A DNA stretch of 64,000 nt from the NCBI RefSeq assembly GCF_020216065.1, contig NZ_JAIWNA010000008.1, positions 124,001 through 188,000 of the forward strand, given 5' to 3'. The notes beneath the pieces were generated by a model, which was given only the letters and a program-made list of their open reading frames with translations, searched no databases and was not told where the DNA came from. Positions 50,629 to 59,089 of the stretch are shown one piece after another. Every line of letters begins with the position of its first letter. Position 1 is the first letter of the stretch. The DNA comes from Nocardia rosealba (GTDB taxonomy: Bacteria; Actinomycetota; Actinomycetes; Mycobacteriales; Mycobacteriaceae). Position numbers and translations under genes: made by a program.

Positions 50629-51917
50629 GTATTTCCGGCCATTCGGGCACCGCACGCGCAGGCGCTGACGCTCTATCGATGGGTGTTGCCACCCCGTCGG
50701 TGATGCGTGAGCCCACGGTGTTCCCGACCCGGCCGGTCGCCGAACCAACCATGATGTCGGGAACCGAGATCGTCGACGCATGGCTGGCCGAACACACCGG
50801 TGACCTGGTGCAATGGCGCAGGCACATCCACGCCAACCCCGAGTTGTCGCGGGCGGAGTTCGCCACCACCGAGTTCGTCTCCGGCTGGCTCACCAAGGCG
50901 GGCCTGACCTGGGAGGTGCTGCCCGGTGGCACCGGACTGATCTGTGATCTCGGACCGTCCGACGGACCGCGCATCGCCCTGCGCGCCGACATGGACGCCC
51001 TGCCGATGCAGGAATTCACCGGCCTGAGCTTCGCCTCGACCGTGCCCGGTGTGTCCCACGCCTGCGGCCACGACGCGCACACCACGGTGCTGCTCGGGAC
51101 CGCGCTCGCACTGGCCGAGGCCGAACACACCCTGCCGGTCGGCGTGCGGTTGATCTTCCAGCCCGCCGAGGAAGTGATGCCCGGCGGCGCGCTCGATGTG
51201 GTCGCGGCAGGCGGGATGAACGGTGTGGACCGGATCTTCGCGCTGCACTGCGACCCGCGACTGGAAGTGGGCAAGGTCGGGCTGCGGACCGGGGCGATCA
51301 CCTCGGCGGCCGACACCGTCGAACTCGTGCTCGACTCACCCGGCGGGCATACGTCGCGGCCGCACCTCACCAGCGACCTGGTGTACGCCATCGGCACCGT
51401 CATCACCGGGCTGCCCGGGCTGCTGAGCAGGCGGGTCGATCCGCGCACCAGCACCGTGATGGTGTGGGGCGCGGTGAGCGCGGGCAAGGCACCCAACGCC
51501 ATCCCGCAGACCGGCATGCTCACCGGAACCGTCCGCACCGGCGACCACCCCACCTGGTTGCTGCTCGAGCCGCTGGTCCGCGAGATCGTCGACAGCCTGC
51601 TCGCGCCGACCGGGGTGCGGTACCAGCTCAACTACAAGCGCGGCGTACCCCCGGTGGTCAACGACGCGGCCTCGACCCTGATGTTCGAGAACGCCGTCCT
51701 GGCGATCGGATCCGACGCACTGGCCGACACCCCCCAATCGGGTGGCGGCGAGGACTTCTCCTGGTACCTGGAACACGCGCCGGGCGCGATGGCGCGGCTC
51801 GGCGTGTGGTCGGGGACCGGCGAGCAACTCGACCTCCATCAGCCGACGTTCGATATCGACGAACGCGCGCTTGCCGTCGGCGTGCGGACACTGACGAATA
51901 TCGTGCTGCAGGCCTGA
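50625..51917 (+). CDS. amiB: M20-family amidohydrolase (paralogue of the preceding gene)
   Basis: The 430-residue protein is a second M20D amidohydrolase: HIHANPELSRAEF, HACGHDAHT, PAEEVMPGG and FALHCDP carry metal and catalytic residues in the usual order. The N-terminus has about 44 additional residues before MMSGTEIVDAWL. The GTG at 50625 is supported by AGGAGG seven bases upstream and by the GTGA overlap. A matched pair occurs at Rv3305c-Rv3306c in M. tuberculosis. The substrate is unknown. Confidence 0.91.
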   Translation: MSISGHSGTARAGADALSMGVATPSVMREPTVFPTRPVAEPTMMSGTEIVDAWLAEHTGDLVQWRRHIHANPELSRAEFATTEFVSGWLTKAGLTWEVLPGGTGLICDLGPSDGPRIALRADMDALPMQEFTGLSFASTVPGVSHACGHDAHTTVLLGTALALAEAEHTLPVGVRLIFQPAEEVMPGGALDVVAAGGMNGVDRIFALHCDPRLEVGKVGLRTGAITSAADTVELVLDSPGGHTSRPHLTSDLVYAIGTVITGLPGLLSRRVDPRTSTVMVWGAVSAGKAPNAIPQTGMLTGTVRTGDHPTWLLLEPLVREIVDSLLAPTGVRYQLNYKRGVPPVVNDAASTLMFENAVLAIGSDALADTPQSGGGEDFSWYLEHAPGAMARLGVWSGTGEQLDLHQPTFDIDERALAVGVRTLTNIVLQA

Positions 51918-51930
51918 GGGGCACTGCGAG

Positions 51931-51957
51931 GGCGGGGAGTGTGGTAGTTGGCGCACT
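51931..51957 (+). repeat. Second copy of the G-rich intergenic repeat unit
   Basis: The 27 bases match 40820-40846 at 23 positions, with differences at four. It lies just after the amiB stop, as the first cluster lies just after a gene end. No coding function is seen. Confidence 0.65.
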
Positions 51958-51969
51958 CCCCGTGCTCGG

Positions 51970-51991
51970 GGGGTCGGCTCAGGCCGACCCC
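51970..51991. terminator. Bidirectional hairpin at the amiB/cyclotransferase junction
   Basis: GGGGTCGGC (51970-51978) and GCCGACCCC (51983-51991) form a perfect 9-bp stem whose loop contains the stop codon of the minus-strand gene. Confidence 0.65.
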
Positions 51992-52443
51992 GGACCCACA
52001 TTCTTGCTGTTGCGGGTGCGCAAGGCGTGCACGTAGTCCTCGGGTGCGCCCGCCTTCTCGGCGGCATCGGCGATGACACCCAGATAACGCGCCGACGGCA
52101 GCCCGCCCTCGTACGCGTCGAGCACGTACAACCAGGCCAGCCGCGACTCGCCCTGGGTGCCGGTGACCCGCAGCCGGATCTTCTTGTGGATGCCGAAGTC
52201 GGAGCCCTCCCAGCGGTCGAGGCGTTCCTCGTCCTCCGGGGACACGTCGTAGAGGACGACGAACACCCGGGAGCCCGGATCTTCGACGACGGTGGCCAAC
52301 GGCCCTTCCCAGCCGATGTCGTCACCGGCGAAGGTCAGGCGCCAACCTTCCAGCCACCCGGTCCCGGACATGGGCGAATGCGGGCAGCGTTCCAGCATCT
52401 GCGTGGAGTCCATGTTGGACCCGTAAGCGGCATAGATCGGCAC
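51979..52443 (-). CDS. Gamma-glutamylcyclotransferase-fold protein
   Basis: The 154-residue protein has the GGCT fold: VPIYAAYGSNMDSTQML is the substrate loop at the N-terminus. A candidate for the family's catalytic glutamate is in RLDRWEGSDFG. The family releases 5-oxoproline from gamma-glutamyl dipeptides or amines. It corresponds in place to M. tuberculosis Rv3304. TACAGT seven bases before the GTG at 52443 indicates leaderless initiation and decides this start over the longer frame from 52569. It converges with amiB at a hairpin. Confidence 0.87.
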   Translation of the reverse strand: MPIYAAYGSNMDSTQMLERCPHSPMSGTGWLEGWRLTFAGDDIGWEGPLATVVEDPGSRVFVVLYDVSPEDEERLDRWEGSDFGIHKKIRLRVTGTQGESRLAWLYVLDAYEGGLPSARYLGVIADAAEKAGAPEDYVHALRTRNSKNVGPGSA

Positions 52444-52450
52444 CTGAGGA

Positions 52451-52456
52451 ACTGTA
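52451..52456 (-). promoter_or_regulatory. -10 element for leaderless cyclotransferase gene
   Basis: TACAGT on the minus strand lies seven bases before the GTG at 52443. Confidence 0.6.
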
Positions 52457-52653
52457 GCCAATAAACCGCGCGGAATTCCTGTCTCCCACCCAGATCGGCT
52501 CACGGTCACACTCGGCGGTGACGGCGAACACGCCGAACGTTGTTCACCGAGCCGACCCGGTCGCGTCACGGCGCACCTGAAATGATGGGGCGACAGCGCG
52601 GGCGGCCCTCACAAGGGGCGATGCCCGATCAGGCGAGCACAGGAGCGTGACTG

Positions 52654-54051
52654 GTGGCACGGATTGCGATCATCGGCGGTGGACCGGCGGGTTACGAGGC
52701 GGCTCTGGTGGCCGCCCAGCACGGGGCCTCGGTGACCCTGGTCGATGCCGACGGCATCGGCGGCGCCTGTGTGCTGTGGGATTGCGTTCCGTCGAAGACG
52801 TTCATCGCCTCCACCGGTCTGCGTACCGATCTGCGCCGCGCCCGCGACCTCGGCATCACCCTGGACGCGAGCCAGGCGAAGGTGAACCTGCCCGAGGTGA
52901 ACGGCCGCGTGAAGGCGCTCGCCCTCGCCCAGTCCTCCGACATCCGCGCCAAACTTCAGGCCGCCGGCGTGCAACTGCTGGCCGGGCGCGGTGAATTGGT
53001 CGGCCCCGCAGCCGGTTTGGCGCATCGTGTGCGTGCCACCATGGCCGACGGCAGCACCGAGGAATTCGAGGCCGAGGTGGTGCTCATCGCCACCGGCGCC
53101 AGCCCGCGGGTGCTGCGCGGCGCCGAACCCGACGGTGAGCGAATCCTCACCTGGCGCCAGCTCTACGACCTCCCGGAACTGCCGGAGACCCTGGTGGTGG
53201 TCGGATCCGGTGTCACCGGTGCCGAATTCGTCTCCGCCTACACCGAGATGGGTGTGCGGGTGAAGCTGGTGTCCAGCCGCGACCGCGTGCTGCCCGGCGA
53301 GGACGCCGACGCTGCCCTCGTGCTCGAGGAAGCCCTCGCCGAACGCGGTGTGGAACTGGTCAAGCACGCCCGCGCCGACGCCGTCGAGCGCACGGCCGAC
53401 GGCATCGTGGTGAAGCTGTCCGACGGGCGCACCGTCACCGGTACCCACGCCCTGATGACCGTCGGCTCCACCCCGAACACCGCCGACCTCGGTCTCGACC
53501 GGGTCGGTATCGAACTCGACAACGGCTACCTGCGTGTCGACCGCGTGTCGCGCACCTCGGTGCCGGGTATCTACGCGGCGGGCGACTGCACCGGCCTGCT
53601 CCCGCTCGCCTCGGTGGCCGCGATGCAGGGCAGGATCGCGATGTACCACGCGCTCGGCGAGGGTGTGAGCCCCATCCGGCTCAAGACCGTCGCCTCGGCG
53701 GTGTTCACCCGTCCGGAGATCGCGACCGTCGGGGTGAGCCAGACCGCCATCGACAACGGCGAGGTGCCCGCGCGCACGGTCATGCTGCCGCTCAACACGA
53801 ATCCGCGCGCGAAGATGTCGGGGCTGCGCCGGGGTTTCGTCAAGATCTTCTGCCGCCCCGCCACCGGTGTGGTGATCGGCGGTGTGGTCGTCGCCCCCAT
53901 TGCCTCGGAGCTGATCCTGCCGATCGCGCTCGCGGTGCAGAACAACCTCACCGTCACCGACCTCGCGCAGACCTTCTCGGTGTACCCGTCGCTCACCGGA
54001 TCGGTCACCGAAGCCGGTCGTTTGCTGATGCGCCACGACGACCTGGACTGA
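52654..54051 (+). CDS. lpdA: LpdA-type flavoprotein disulfide reductase / quinone reductase
   Basis: The 465-residue flavoenzyme resembles M. tuberculosis LpdA (Rv3303c), an NAD(P)H quinone reductase of the lipoamide-dehydrogenase family. FAD binds at GGGPAGYEAA and the second dinucleotide site is VVVGSGVTGAEF. Here the CxxxxC pair is present (Cys39 and Cys44 in GACVLWDCVPSK). The C-terminal HxxxxE catalytic pair is replaced by VYPSLTGSVTE, so typical disulfide reduction is doubtful. GTG 52654 follows AGGAG. Its neighbour order with glpD and the cyclotransferase is conserved. Confidence 0.92.
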   Translation: MARIAIIGGGPAGYEAALVAAQHGASVTLVDADGIGGACVLWDCVPSKTFIASTGLRTDLRRARDLGITLDASQAKVNLPEVNGRVKALALAQSSDIRAKLQAAGVQLLAGRGELVGPAAGLAHRVRATMADGSTEEFEAEVVLIATGASPRVLRGAEPDGERILTWRQLYDLPELPETLVVVGSGVTGAEFVSAYTEMGVRVKLVSSRDRVLPGEDADAALVLEEALAERGVELVKHARADAVERTADGIVVKLSDGRTVTGTHALMTVGSTPNTADLGLDRVGIELDNGYLRVDRVSRTSVPGIYAAGDCTGLLPLASVAAMQGRIAMYHALGEGVSPIRLKTVASAVFTRPEIATVGVSQTAIDNGEVPARTVMLPLNTNPRAKMSGLRRGFVKIFCRPATGVVIGGVVVAPIASELILPIALAVQNNLTVTDLAQTFSVYPSLTGSVTEAGRLLMRHDDLD

Positions 54052-54096
54052 GCCCCCACGCCCGATATCCGAAAGCTACTGCCGCGTTGCCTGTCT

Positions 54097-54146
54097 CGCG
54101 CTCATATGGTTGACTCACGGCCGAGGCGCGTTCGAATATGAGCGCG
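54097..54146 (+). promoter_or_regulatory. Promoter framed by a perfect 11-bp inverted repeat
   Basis: TTGACT (54110-54115) and GAATAT (54134-54139) are 18 bases apart. CGCGCTCATAT (54097-54107) and ATATGAGCGCG (54136-54146) are perfect inverted copies 28 bases apart that flank the promoter, one just upstream of the -35 and one on the -10 and start. Two protein dimers or a looped complex could bind here. Confidence 0.65.
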
Positions 54147-54191
54147 TGGTGGATTGTGGGGGATTCCCTCCGGGAAAGGGATTAGCGAAAA

Positions 54192-55262
54192 GTGAAGCAT
54201 CGTAAGCCGAGTCGGGCGCAGCGAGCGATGGCAAGCACGTCGTTGCCCCTGGCCGCCGCCGCGGCCGTGGCGACCCTCCTCGCGGCTCCGGCCGGCGCGG
54301 TCCCCAGCGACCAGCCGACCACACCCGCGACTCCGGCTCCTGCGCAGCCGGGCACCGAGACCCCGAGCCAGCAGCCGGGAGAGACGCCGGAGACGGTCAC
54401 TCCCGAGGAGAAGCAGCCGGAGACCCCGGAGAACGTGAAGCCGGGCGAGTCCAAGCCCACGCCGGCGCAGCCGGGTGTCACCACCCCCGCGCCGGAGGAG
54501 CCGGAGCAGGCCAAGCCGACGCCGAGCCAGCCGGGCGTCACCACCACCCCGCGTACCGCGCCGCTGCCGGTGCCGGGTCAGGCCGGTCAGGGCAACCCCG
54601 CCCAGCCCGCCGTGAACAACCCGGAGAAGCCGGAAGAGGCCAAGCCGGGCCAGCAGGGCGGCACCCCCGCCCAGCAGACGCCCGCGCCCTCGCAGAACCA
54701 GCCCGCCGCCCCGCAGGCGCAGGGCGGTGCCGCCGAAGATGGCCCCGAGACCCTGGTGCAGGAGCCGCAGGAAGCGCAGGAGCCCGCCTGGCAGGCGCCG
54801 CGCCTGGCCAACGCGCCCGCCGCGCCGGTCGTCGAGATGGAAGGCCCGCACCAGGAAGTCGGCGTCACCGTCGACGGCGGTTCGCTGCTGCCGGGTGTGC
54901 TGGCCAACACCCACCACTACAACAACGCTTCCGGTTACGTCGGCACCATCGGCTACCGCACGCCGGGTGGCGGCTTCGGTGACGCCGGTGTGGCGGTCGA
55001 GTACGTCGGCGAGAACTCGGTGAAGGTCACCACCTTCAACGGTGGCGACGGCCGCCCCGACAACACCATGGTCACCGTTCTCGACACCACCCAGGCCAAC
55101 CTGGCCAAGGCGGCGGTCGAGAACTGGATCAAGGCTCAGCCGGGCGGTGCCGCCGCGATGGAACAGGCCGCGAAGGCTACACTTCCGGTGCCGGGGGAGC
55201 TGCTGCAGACGATCAACGTCGCGGGTGTCACCACTCAGTGGGGTGGCTCGCTCCAGTACTGA
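54192..55262 (+). CDS. Secreted Pro-rich protein with a C-terminal globular domain
   Basis: The 356-residue protein has a signal peptide (LPLAAAAAVATLLAAPAGA, cleavage near AGAVP). About 150 residues of Pro/Thr/Glu/Gln-rich linker follow, with repeated KPTPxQPGVTT units (about 96-120), then a domain of about 140 residues from VVEMEGPHQEVGVTVDG. No enzyme family is recognised. It is probably a wall-spanning or secreted protein; the linker suits crossing the mycolic envelope. The GTG at 54192 is the start seen, but the ribosome site is unclear. A strong terminator follows. Confidence 0.78.
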   Translation: MKHRKPSRAQRAMASTSLPLAAAAAVATLLAAPAGAVPSDQPTTPATPAPAQPGTETPSQQPGETPETVTPEEKQPETPENVKPGESKPTPAQPGVTTPAPEEPEQAKPTPSQPGVTTTPRTAPLPVPGQAGQGNPAQPAVNNPEKPEEAKPGQQGGTPAQQTPAPSQNQPAAPQAQGGAAEDGPETLVQEPQEAQEPAWQAPRLANAPAAPVVEMEGPHQEVGVTVDGGSLLPGVLANTHHYNNASGYVGTIGYRTPGGGFGDAGVAVEYVGENSVKVTTFNGGDGRPDNTMVTVLDTTQANLAKAAVENWIKAQPGGAAAMEQAAKATLPVPGELLQTINVAGVTTQWGGSLQY

Positions 55263-55274
55263 CACGCAGTACGT

Positions 55275-55309
55275 CGTGTGGGGCGGTCGGATGGCGACCG
55301 CCCCACACG
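55275..55309 (+). terminator. Strong hairpin after the secreted Pro-rich gene
   Basis: A perfect 15-bp stem (55275-55289 with 55295-55309) has a five-base loop, starting 13 bases after the stop. No T-tract follows. Confidence 0.8.
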
Positions 55310-55334
55310 TGTGTCCTGGGGAAAGGATGGGACT

Positions 55335-56741
55335 GTGGCCACCGAGGATGACGAGAACGAGCGCGGCCGTAACCGGCCCGCGAGTGAATTCGGTCCTCCC
55401 GTAGGCGATTTCGGGCCGCCGGTCGACGACGCCGGTTTCGGTGGACCGCTCGCCGTGCCGCCGCCCGCTCCGCCGGGACCGCTGCCGGAGGTCGGTTGGC
55501 GACCCGCGCAGCCGGGCTCCGCGCCCGCGCCCGGGCCGTTCGGTGCGCCGGTGGGTGCGCCGATGCCCCCGGCCGGACCCGTTCCGCCCGCCGCTCCTGG
55601 TCCTGTGCCTCCCGCTGGGAGCGTTCCGCCGAATGGAACTGTTCCGCCCCGCGGGTCCGATCCTGTTGTGCCACCGCGTCGTTCGGCTCCGACATCGGTC
55701 TTCGGCGATGCCGTGTCGACGCCGCCGCCCACGAGTCCGCCTGCGCCGCCACGTTCTTCGGCGCCGACCTCCGTTTTCGGTGGGGCCACACCGCCACCCA
55801 CGAACCCTGTTGCGCCGCCGCGTCGTTCGCCGTTCGGCGATGCTGTCGCGACACCGCCGCCCGCACGACCCGCCCCGCCCGCCGACCCGACGGTGCGTTT
55901 CGGTGCCGACGCTCCCGCTGCCGGTAGCTCGGTGTTCGGTGATTCGGTGCCGGTGACTTCCGGGAAGGAAGAGACCGAGGTCATCCGGCGCAACTCCGCG
56001 CCGCGCCAGCAGCGGGTCACCGAGCCCGAACGCGCCCCCGAACCGCCGCGCGCACCGGCCAAGGACAACGACGCCGAGGACCGGGCCTGGTGGAACAGCC
56101 CCGACGACGACGGCGGCGTCCCCAAGCCGCCCGAACCCGGCCTGTCCTGGGCCGACGACCCCATCGCCCGCAGGCTCGCCCCGAAGACGCCGGCCGCGCC
56201 GGTCGTCGAGAAGTCCGAGCCCGACAACCGGATGCGCTGGATCATCGGCGGTGTGGTGGCCGCGGTCCTGCTCGTCGTCGCGCTGGTGCTGACCATCGGG
56301 CTGGTCAAGCGTGGCGGTGGCGAGGATCCCGGACCCACCGCGGCGCCGGTCACCTCCGCCGCGGGTGCCGAATGCCGGACGATCGCCGACGAGGGTCTCA
56401 CCGTCGGCAACGGCCCGGGCGACACGTCCTCGGGCGCCCGGGCGATCCTCGGCTTCCAGTACGCCTTCTATGTCGAACGCTCCGGTACGCGGGTGCGTGA
56501 GTTCGTCGCGCCCGACGGGGTGACCATCTCGCCCGCCGATGTCATCCAGAAGGCGATCGACGATCAGATCCCGAGGGGTACCACGCACTGTGTGAAGGTG
56601 CGCGAGACCGGCGTCGGCGTCTATGACGTGGAGCTGCGTGAGTGGCATCCCGACCGTACGTCGGTGGTCTACAAGCAGGAGATCGTCACCACGCTGACCG
56701 ACGGGAAGTGGCAGGTCAAGTCCATCACTGCCCTCCCGTAG
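55335..56741 (+). CDS. Membrane-anchored protein with a Pro-rich cytoplasmic part
   Basis: The 468-residue protein has a long Pro/Ala-rich N-terminal half of about 270 residues, including repeats of SAPTSVFGDAV type. A single span RMRWIIGGVVAAVLLVVALVLTIGLV and an outer domain of about 125 residues with two cysteines (AECRTIAD and GTTHCVKV) follow. The outer domain resembles the conserved tail of many mycolata membrane proteins of unknown role. The N-terminal tail resembles phosphorylation-prone linkers of cell-envelope proteins. GTG 55335 follows AAAGGA. It and the preceding gene may act together in the envelope. Confidence 0.75.
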   Translation: MATEDDENERGRNRPASEFGPPVGDFGPPVDDAGFGGPLAVPPPAPPGPLPEVGWRPAQPGSAPAPGPFGAPVGAPMPPAGPVPPAAPGPVPPAGSVPPNGTVPPRGSDPVVPPRRSAPTSVFGDAVSTPPPTSPPAPPRSSAPTSVFGGATPPPTNPVAPPRRSPFGDAVATPPPARPAPPADPTVRFGADAPAAGSSVFGDSVPVTSGKEETEVIRRNSAPRQQRVTEPERAPEPPRAPAKDNDAEDRAWWNSPDDDGGVPKPPEPGLSWADDPIARRLAPKTPAAPVVEKSEPDNRMRWIIGGVVAAVLLVVALVLTIGLVKRGGGEDPGPTAAPVTSAAGAECRTIADEGLTVGNGPGDTSSGARAILGFQYAFYVERSGTRVREFVAPDGVTISPADVIQKAIDDQIPRGTTHCVKVRETGVGVYDVELREWHPDRTSVVYKQEIVTTLTDGKWQVKSITALP

Positions 56742-56829
56742 TCCCATTATCTGGGACAACAATTTCATATTCTGGTGAATGCTGTGCGATCGTTGGTCAT
56801 CGCGTCCCCTGGCGTTCCCGGAGGTTTCC

Positions 56830-58017
56830 ATGTCGCTGACCAGTCCAGCATTGGCGGGCAAGCTCGCCGGTTTGCAGAGTTCGGCGATCAGGGACCTGCT
56901 CAAACTCACCGCGCGGCCGGAGATCATCAGCCTTGCCGGTGGTCTGCCCGATGCGGCACTGATGCCGGGCGAGCGGATCGCCGCCGCGGCTGAGGCGGCA
57001 CTGCGTGATCCGGCCGTGTTGCAGTACACGGAGTCGCCCGGCTGGCCCGCGCTGCGTGCGGTGATCGCCGAGCGCGAGTCGGCCAAGATCGGCCGGTCGG
57101 TGCCGGTCGGCGAGGTGTTCATCACCCACGGTTCGCAGCAGGCGTTGTCGCTGCTGGCCGAGGTGCTGCTCGATCCCGGCGCGTTGGTCGTGGTGGAGGA
57201 CCCGGCGTATGTCGGTGCGCTGCAGGTGTTCCGGGCGGCCGGTGCGCGCATCGTCGCCGTGCCGCTCGACGCCGACGGGCTACGTGTCGACGTGCTGGAG
57301 GAGCTGCTGGCCGCCGGTGAGCGTCCGGCCGTCGTCCACACCGTCGCCAACTTCCACAACCCCGGTGGGGTCACCCTCGCGCCCGAGCGCCGTCGTCGCC
57401 TGGCGGAACTCGCTGAGGCACACGGCTTCTGGGTGATCGAAGACGATCCCTACGGCGAACTCTGGTTCGACGAGCCCGCCCCGGCGCCGGTCGCCTCCTA
57501 CTCACCCCAGGTGATCCGCCTGTCCAGCGTGTCCAAGATCCTGGCCCCCGCCCTGCGCGTCGGCTGGCTGATCGCCCCCGAAAAGGTCTGTCGCGCGGTC
57601 GAACTCCTCAAGCAGGGCGCCGACCTGTGCGGCTCGGCCCTCACCCACCAGATCACCACCGACCTGCTCGCCGAGACCGACTGGCTCACCACCCACGTCG
57701 ACACCATCCGCGCCGCCTACGGCACCCGCGCCCGCGCCCTCGTCACCGCCCTGCGCACCACTTTCGCCGACCGCGTCCGCTGCACCGACCCGACCGGCGG
57801 CATGTTCATCTGGGCCGATTTCACCGACGGCACGAACGCCTCAACCCTGCTCCCCACCGCCCTGGAAGCAGGCGTCGCCTACGTCCCCGGCGCCGCCTTC
57901 GCCGTCACCGACGCCTACCAGGCCTCCATGCGCCTCTGCTTCACCACCTCCGACGAACCCACCCTCACCGAAGCGATCAACCGCCTGGCAGAAGCAGCCA
58001 CGACCAGCGTCTGCTGA
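56830..58017 (+). CDS. Class I PLP-dependent aminotransferase (2-aminoadipate/multi-substrate type)
   Basis: The 395-residue enzyme has an N-terminal SLAGGLPDAALMP, VFITHGSQQALSLLAEVLLDPG, the NFHNPGG substrate motif, IEDDPYGEL with the PLP-binding Asp, and the aldimine Lys236 in SSVSKILAP. These fit the LysN/Alt multi-substrate aminotransferases related to MocR domains, without the DNA-binding part. The ATG at 56830 follows GGAGG. The last 380 bases are strongly C-over-G on the coding strand. Confidence 0.9.
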   Translation: MSLTSPALAGKLAGLQSSAIRDLLKLTARPEIISLAGGLPDAALMPGERIAAAAEAALRDPAVLQYTESPGWPALRAVIAERESAKIGRSVPVGEVFITHGSQQALSLLAEVLLDPGALVVVEDPAYVGALQVFRAAGARIVAVPLDADGLRVDVLEELLAAGERPAVVHTVANFHNPGGVTLAPERRRRLAELAEAHGFWVIEDDPYGELWFDEPAPAPVASYSPQVIRLSSVSKILAPALRVGWLIAPEKVCRAVELLKQGADLCGSALTHQITTDLLAETDWLTTHVDTIRAAYGTRARALVTALRTTFADRVRCTDPTGGMFIWADFTDGTNASTLLPTALEAGVAYVPGAAFAVTDAYQASMRLCFTTSDEPTLTEAINRLAEAATTSVC

Positions 58018-58147
58018 AGCCGTGTTCGAAATGCGAGCACGAAGATCAGCGTTTTGCGATTGCGCTGCTCAGTAGGGTGTTTTTTCGGTCGGCTCGGTAG
58101 CGTGAATGCGAGTTGGCAGCGGGTATTCGGGGCCGGATCCTGTGCGT

Positions 58148-59059
58148 ATGGAGTATTCGAGTTATGTGAAGTTCCTGCCGGCTCGGTATCGGGAGGCGGT
58201 GGTCGAGCCGCAGTCGACGTGGTGGGCGTGGCGGGGGCGCAGGGTGCATGTGGCCAGGGCGGAGCGTGGGGACGCGGCTGTTCGGGTGTTGGCGTTGCAC
58301 GGGGCGGGCGGGCATGCGGGGTTGGTGTGGCCGCTGCTCGGAATCGCTGCGGGGGAGGGTGTTTCGGTCGCGGCGCTGGATCTTCCGCTCTACGGCGACA
58401 CCGTCGAGCCGAAGCCCGCGTCGGTGCGGTATCGCGACTGGGTCGAGTTGGTGAGCGAGTTCGTCTGTGCTGAAACCGAATCCGACAGCAGGCCGCTCGT
58501 GCTGTTCGGTGCGAGTATCGGTGGGATGCTCGCGTACGAGGTGGCGGCGCGGACCGGGCGGGTCGCGCATGTGGTGGCGACTTGCCTGCTCGATCCCGGT
58601 GACCCGGCCGCCCGTATGGCAGCCGCTCGCTGGAAGGTGTTGGGTGCGTTGCCGCGCGGTGTGCTCTCGGGAGCGGGGCGGGTAGCGGGCGGTGTGCGCG
58701 TGCCGGTCCGGTGGATGGTGGATATGGCGAACATGAGTCTGGACCAGGAATTGTCGCGGCACTGTGGCAACGACCCGAGAGGCGGCGGCGTGTGGATTCC
58801 CGTCGGTTTTCTCACGGATTTCCTCTTGTTCGAGCACACACCTCCACAGGACTATCAGGGTTCGCCGGTGTCGCTGGTCCACCCGGCGGCGGATCGGTGG
58901 ACGCCGCCGGAGCTGAGCGTGCGGTTCCTCGACCGGATCGCCGCCGACACGAAAGCGGTGTTGCTCGAGGGATGTGGTCACTTCCCCATAGAGGAGCCGG
59001 GGCTGACGCAGCTGGCCGACACCTTGCGGGAGGTCATCGGCTCGGTCCGCCCGCTCTGA
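58148..59059 (+). CDS. Alpha/beta-fold hydrolase
   Basis: The 303-residue protein has LALHGAGGHAG (oxyanion), FGASIGGM with the nucleophile Ser, and a late GCGHFPIEEPG with the catalytic His. A hydrophobic lid runs through ARWKVLGALPRGVLSGAGR. It is likely an esterase or lipase; no substrate can be named. It is the second gene after the aminotransferase, separated by 130 bases with a T-rich stretch that may be a terminator. The start ATG 58148 lacks a clear ribosome site. Confidence 0.82.
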   Translation: MEYSSYVKFLPARYREAVVEPQSTWWAWRGRRVHVARAERGDAAVRVLALHGAGGHAGLVWPLLGIAAGEGVSVAALDLPLYGDTVEPKPASVRYRDWVELVSEFVCAETESDSRPLVLFGASIGGMLAYEVAARTGRVAHVVATCLLDPGDPAARMAAARWKVLGALPRGVLSGAGRVAGGVRVPVRWMVDMANMSLDQELSRHCGNDPRGGGVWIPVGFLTDFLLFEHTPPQDYQGSPVSLVHPAADRWTPPELSVRFLDRIAADTKAVLLEGCGHFPIEEPGLTQLADTLREVIGSVRPL

Positions 59060-59089
59060 CCAGCCGGGGCCGGGCCGTCCACTGCCCGT

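Noticed and set aside
54102..57374. A very long open frame (1090 codons) on the minus strand
   Set aside because: It runs antisense through two Pro-rich envelope genes that have good starts, a signal peptide and a membrane span, and through part of the aminotransferase. GC-rich DNA gives long antisense frames, and its translation is low-complexity with no recognisable domain.
58035..58088. Intrinsic terminator after the aminotransferase gene
   Set aside because: A short CAGCG/CGCTG stem lies near a run of six T, but the stem is weak and the T-run is displaced.
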